Shown here piece by piece: positions 5,009 through 7,915 of a stretch of 7,915 bases of DNA. This DNA is from Gemmatimonadaceae bacterium. Lineage in GTDB: Bacteria > Gemmatimonadota > Gemmatimonadetes > Gemmatimonadales > Gemmatimonadaceae. A model generated the notes under the pieces. It did not search any database and was not told the DNA's origin. It was given only the letters and a program-made list of their open reading frames with translations. Location of the stretch: positions 1 to 7,915 of the forward strand of contig JAICUE010000112.1 in the NCBI GenBank assembly GCA_025936015.1. Direction: 5' to 3'. Every line of letters starts with the position of its first letter. The stretch's first letter is position 1. Made by a program: the position numbers and the translations under genes.

Positions 5009-6391
5009 ATGGCGAGATCGCCACTAGCCTTGCCTGCACGCTGGGTCGAGTGCGCTGCCGTCGCGACGCTGGTCGTCGCCGGCCTCGCGGCTCCGCTGGC
5101 CGCGCAGAAGCCGGCTCCCCTCAAGCTCGACAACTACACGCTGCCTAACGGCCTGCAGGTCATCCTCGCCGAGGATCACAGCGCGCCCGTCGTCGCAGTC
5201 GACGTCACCTATAATGTCGGCTCCCGGAACGAGCAGCCCGGGCGCACCGGCTTCGCCCACCTCTTCGAGCACATGATGTTCGAGGGCTCCGCCCACGTGA
5301 AGAAGGGCGAGCACATGGGACTCCTCGAGACCGCCGGGTCGGCCGGGTTCAATGGCAGCACGATCGAGGATCGCACCAACTACTACGAGCCGCTCCCGTC
5401 CAACCGGCTCAATCTCGGCCTCTGGCTCGAGGCCGACCGCATGCGGTCGCTCGACATCACCGACGAGAAGTTCCACAACCAGCGTGAAGCGGTGAAGGAA
5501 GAGCGGCGCCTTCGCGTCGACAACCAGCCGTACACGAAGGTGATCTTCGAGGAAGGCTACAAGGCGATCGACTCGACGACCTGCTATCCGTATTCGCACT
5601 CGATCATCGGCTCGATGGCCGACCTCGATGCGGCAACGACGGCCGACGTCCAGCAGTTCTTCAAGACGTACTACGCGCCGAACAACGCCACGCTCGTCAT
5701 CACCGGCGACTTCCAGCCCGCCGAGGCGAAGAAGCTCGTCGAGCAGTACTTCGGCGACATCCCGCGCGCGGCTCCGCCGCCGCCGGTGGTCTGCACGCCG
5801 ACGTTCAACCAGGGCGTCCGGCGCGAGCGCGTCGCCGACGCGAAGGCGACGCTCCCTGCGGTGATCAAGTACTTCACCATTCCCGCATACGACAGCCCCG
5901 ATTATCCCGCGCTCGAGCTGCTCGCGACGATTCTCGGACAGGGCCAGAGCTCGCGCCTGAATCGCGCGCTCGCTCGCGAGCAGAAGGTCGCGCTCGCGAC
6001 GCAGGTCTTCGTCAACCCGTTTGGTCCGCGGCGCGGCCCAGGCGCCTTCGTCTTCCTCGCCGTCGCCAACAACGGTGTTTCCGTCGATACGCTCGACGCG
6101 AAGCTCACTGACCAGATCGCCCAGATCACCAGTTCCGGTGTCACCGACGCCGAGCTCCTCAAGGCGAAGAACCTCTGGCGCGCCCAGGCGATCAACGAGC
6201 GTTCGCGGGCAATGTCGCTCGCCCAGGCCATCCAGCGCGCGAACCTCTTCCTCGGCTCGCCCGACCGCCTCGATTCGGACTTCGACCGTTATGGCGCCGT
6301 GACAGCCGCCGACATGAAGCGCGTCGCGGCGATGTACCTGCGTCCCGACAACTCCTACACCTTCATCGACTCCGCGGAGGCCGCAAAGTGA
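5009..6391 (+). CDS. Exported M16B zinc peptidase, catalytic half (HxxEH subunit)
   Basis: The 460-aa protein has an N-terminal signal peptide (hydrophobic VATLVVAGLAAPLAA, probable cleavage before Q33), then an M16 inverzincin core. The core shows TLPNGLQVILAEDHSAPVVAV, then GFAHLFEHMMFEGS with zinc ligands H84 and H88 and catalytic E87, and the distal glutamate in VKEERRLRVDNQPY (E165, or E164). The C-terminal M16 half starts near residue 210 with the typical TTADVQQFFKTYYAPNNATLVITGDF. At the place of the R/Y substrate-binding pair it has R323 but A330 where tyrosine is expected (REQKVALA), the usual state of a catalytic subunit that borrows the pair from a partner. Length fits an M16B single-half subunit (about 420-460 aa). 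It lies 47 bases after the M28 gene and overlaps the next gene by one base, so translational coupling is likely. The function inferred is degradation of peptides outside the cytoplasm; the substrate is unknown. Confidence 0.93.
   Translation: MARSPLALPARWVECAAVATLVVAGLAAPLAAQKPAPLKLDNYTLPNGLQVILAEDHSAPVVAVDVTYNVGSRNEQPGRTGFAHLFEHMMFEGSAHVKKGEHMGLLETAGSAGFNGSTIEDRTNYYEPLPSNRLNLGLWLEADRMRSLDITDEKFHNQREAVKEERRLRVDNQPYTKVIFEEGYKAIDSTTCYPYSHSIIGSMADLDAATTADVQQFFKTYYAPNNATLVITGDFQPAEAKKLVEQYFGDIPRAAPPPPVVCTPTFNQGVRRERVADAKATLPAVIKYFTIPAYDSPDYPALELLATILGQGQSSRLNRALAREQKVALATQVFVNPFGPRRGPGAFVFLAVANNGVSVDTLDAKLTDQIAQITSSGVTDAELLKAKNLWRAQAINERSRAMSLAQAIQRANLFLGSPDRLDSDFDRYGAVTAADMKRVAAMYLRPDNSYTFIDSAEAAK
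6376..6380 (+). promoter_or_regulatory. Strong Shine-Dalgarno inside the end of the M16 catalytic gene
   Basis: GGAGG at 6376-6380 lies 10 bases before ATG 6391 and within the last codons of the preceding gene. It supports the ATG at 6391 as the start of the partner subunit, and efficient separate initiation despite the one-base stop/start overlap. Confidence 0.7.
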
Positions 6392-7915
6392 TGACCGTCC
6401 GCTCGCAATCGCGCCACGGGCACTCTCCCCGCGCTGCCGCGGCACTGTTGATCGCCGCCGCCGCACTGGCAGCGGCTCCGGCAGCCGTCAGGGCCCAGTT
6501 CCCGACCACACCGCCTCCGCCGGCTCCGATCCGGCCCGCGCAGCTGCCGCCGACGCACGAGACGACGCTGCCTAACGGCGTGCACCTGCTGGTCGTCGAG
6601 AGCCACAAGCTGCCGGTCCTCTCGATCTACATGGGCTTCCACGCCGGCGACTTCACCGATCCGGCCGGCAAGCAGGGGCTCGCCTCGCTCTCCGCGTCGC
6701 TCCTGACGAAGGGCGCCGGCACCCGCACCGCCGAGCAGTTCAGCCAGGCGATCGAAGGCGTCGGCGGACGGATCGGCGCCGGCACCGATCCGGACTTTCT
6801 CGGCGTCAATGTCAGTGGCCTGTCCACCGACAAGGAGCTGATGTTCGAGCTCCTCGGCGACGCGGTGGTCCGCCCGACCTTCGACCAGAAGGAGGTCGAT
6901 CTCGCCAAGACCCAGCGGCTCTCCTCGCTTCGGCTCCAGGCGTCGCAGCCGGCCGCGATCGCTGCCCGCACCTTCAACCGCGAGCTGTACGGCCCGCTGC
7001 CTTACGGCGCAACGGCCACGCCGCAGAGCGTGCAGTCGATCACCCGCGACGACATCGTCCGCTTCGCGCACGACCGCCTCGAGCCGAAGGGCGCGCTGCT
7101 CGTCGTTTCCGGCGACATCGACCTCGCGACGGCGACGAAGCTCGCAACGGCCGCCTTCAAGGGCTGGACCGGCACGCCGAAGCCCGTTCCAGCGTTAGGC
7201 ATCCCCGTCGGACCCAAGCAGACGAAGATCGTGCTCGTCGATCGCCCGTCGTCGGTCCAGGCGAATATTCTCGTCGGTTATCCGGCCCTCTCGGCGACCG
7301 ATCCCCGGCAGTATGCGCTCACCGTCGCGAACCGGGTGCTCGGCGGCGGCGCGCACGCGCGCCTGTTCACGATCCTCCGCGAGCAGAAGAGCTGGACGTA
7401 CGGCTCCTACTCCTCCGTCTCGGACACCCGCGGCGTCGGTGATTTCACCGCGAGCGTCGAAGCCCGGAACGCAGTCGCGGACTCGGCCCTTGTCGAGCTC
7501 CTCTCGCAGCTGTCGCGGCTGCGGAACGAGCCCGTCTCGGCGCAGGAGTTCGCCGACGCGAAGAACGCGATCACCGGCAGCTATCCCCTCCAGCTGGAGA
7601 CCGCGAGCCAGCTGGCGCTGGCGATCGCCAACGCGCGGCTGCTCGGCCTCCCGGCCGATTACGTCGCCACGTACCGCAACCGGATCGCAGCGGTGACCCC
7701 GGCGGCGGTCCAGTCGGTGGTCAAGCAGGTCGTCAGGCCTAACGCTGCACTGGTGGTCGTCGTCGGCGACGCGGGCGTCCTTCGCGACCGCCTGGCGAAG
7801 ATCGCCCCCGTGACCGTCGTCGATCCGGAGGGCAAGCCCGTCACTGCAACCGCTGCCTCGGCTGCCACGGCCAGCGCCGCGCCGGCGATCGACGCGTCCA
7901 AGCTCGTCGCCGGGA
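6391..7915 (+). CDS. Exported M16 peptidase homologue, non-catalytic half (R/Y subunit), 3' end beyond window
   Basis: The frame is open from ATG 6391 to the window edge: 508 complete codons, no stop. A signal peptide (AAAALLIAAAALAAAPAAVRA, probable cleavage before Q36) and a Pro-rich linker precede an M16 fold (TTLPNGVHLLVVESHKLPVLSIYM). Where active homologues have HxxEH, it reads GLASLSASLLTKG, so both histidines and the glutamate are lost and it cannot bind the catalytic zinc. The C-terminal half keeps the R/Y pair, R330 and Y337 in LFTILREQKSWTYGSYSS, preceded by the glycine loop VLGGGAHARL. It is therefore the expected partner of the upstream catalytic half in an M16B heterodimer. The last visible part (about 485-508) is Ala/Thr-rich (TATAASAATASAAPAID), a probable flexible tail or linker to something outside the window. 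The start overlaps the previous stop by one base. Confidence 0.93.
   Translation, partial: MTVRSQSRHGHSPRAAAALLIAAAALAAAPAAVRAQFPTTPPPPAPIRPAQLPPTHETTLPNGVHLLVVESHKLPVLSIYMGFHAGDFTDPAGKQGLASLSASLLTKGAGTRTAEQFSQAIEGVGGRIGAGTDPDFLGVNVSGLSTDKELMFELLGDAVVRPTFDQKEVDLAKTQRLSSLRLQASQPAAIAARTFNRELYGPLPYGATATPQSVQSITRDDIVRFAHDRLEPKGALLVVSGDIDLATATKLATAAFKGWTGTPKPVPALGIPVGPKQTKIVLVDRPSSVQANILVGYPALSATDPRQYALTVANRVLGGGAHARLFTILREQKSWTYGSYSSVSDTRGVGDFTASVEARNAVADSALVELLSQLSRLRNEPVSAQEFADAKNAITGSYPLQLETASQLALAIANARLLGLPADYVATYRNRIAAVTPAAVQSVVKQVVRPNAALVVVVGDAGVLRDRLAKIAPVTVVDPEGKPVTATAASAATASAAPAIDASKLVAG

Noticed and set aside
5024..6466. 480-codon open frame on the minus strand opposite the first M16 gene
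   Set aside because: Its translation is low-complexity, rich in Arg, Val, Glu, Gly and Asp, with no recognisable motif, while the plus strand encodes a complete M16 peptidase. Codon bias in GC-rich genes commonly leaves long antisense frames open.

Overview
The window is GC-rich (about two-thirds G+C by eye) bacterial chromosomal DNA with densely packed genes. Three things suggest a soil-type lineage such as Gemmatimonadota: two linked M16 peptidase halves beside an M28 peptidase, signal peptides ending in A-Q, and a hybrid kinase whose receiver domain is of an atypical type. This placement is inference, and Acidobacteriota or Myxococcota are not excluded. No rRNA, tRNA, CRISPR array, insertion sequence or phage gene was seen.

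Layout. (1) Bases 2-133 are the C-terminal end of a small DMT/DUF486-type membrane protein, plus strand. (2) Bases 161-2296, minus strand and convergent with it, encode a 711-aa sensor histidine kinase: atypical receiver, PAS, HisKA, HATPase and an extra helical C-terminal domain. (3) Bases 2297-2686 are a 390-bp divergent intergenic region. It holds a perfect 34-bp palindrome, a good sigma70-like promoter, a leader with two mutually exclusive inverted repeats, and an AT-rich second promoter candidate. (4) Bases 2687-3082 encode a small very basic protein: a Ser/Thr/Arg/Lys-rich tail followed by an AP2/ERF-like DNA-binding domain. It is closed by a strong GC hairpin terminator at 3112-3143. 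(5) Bases 3273-7915 hold three exported metallopeptidase-family genes in a row, probably an operon: an M28 aminopeptidase-like enzyme, an M16 peptidase with the HxxEH zinc site, and an M16 homologue without that site but with the R/Y pair. The last gene runs off the window.

The two M16 proteins look like the catalytic and non-catalytic halves of a heterodimeric M16B peptidase. With the M28 enzyme they would form an envelope or extracytoplasmic peptide-degrading set. The kinase and the AP2-like protein are divergently placed around a complex control region, but nothing in the sequence proves a functional link.

The least expected pattern is a recurrent word, CGTTAGGC/GCCTAACG. It occurs six times exactly and at least four more times with one mismatch. 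Inside genes it imposes the otherwise avoided leucine codons TTA and CTA, so it looks like a selected genome-wide DNA word (uptake-sequence-like or HIP1-like). Three of the near-matches form the repeats in the leader of the AP2-like gene.
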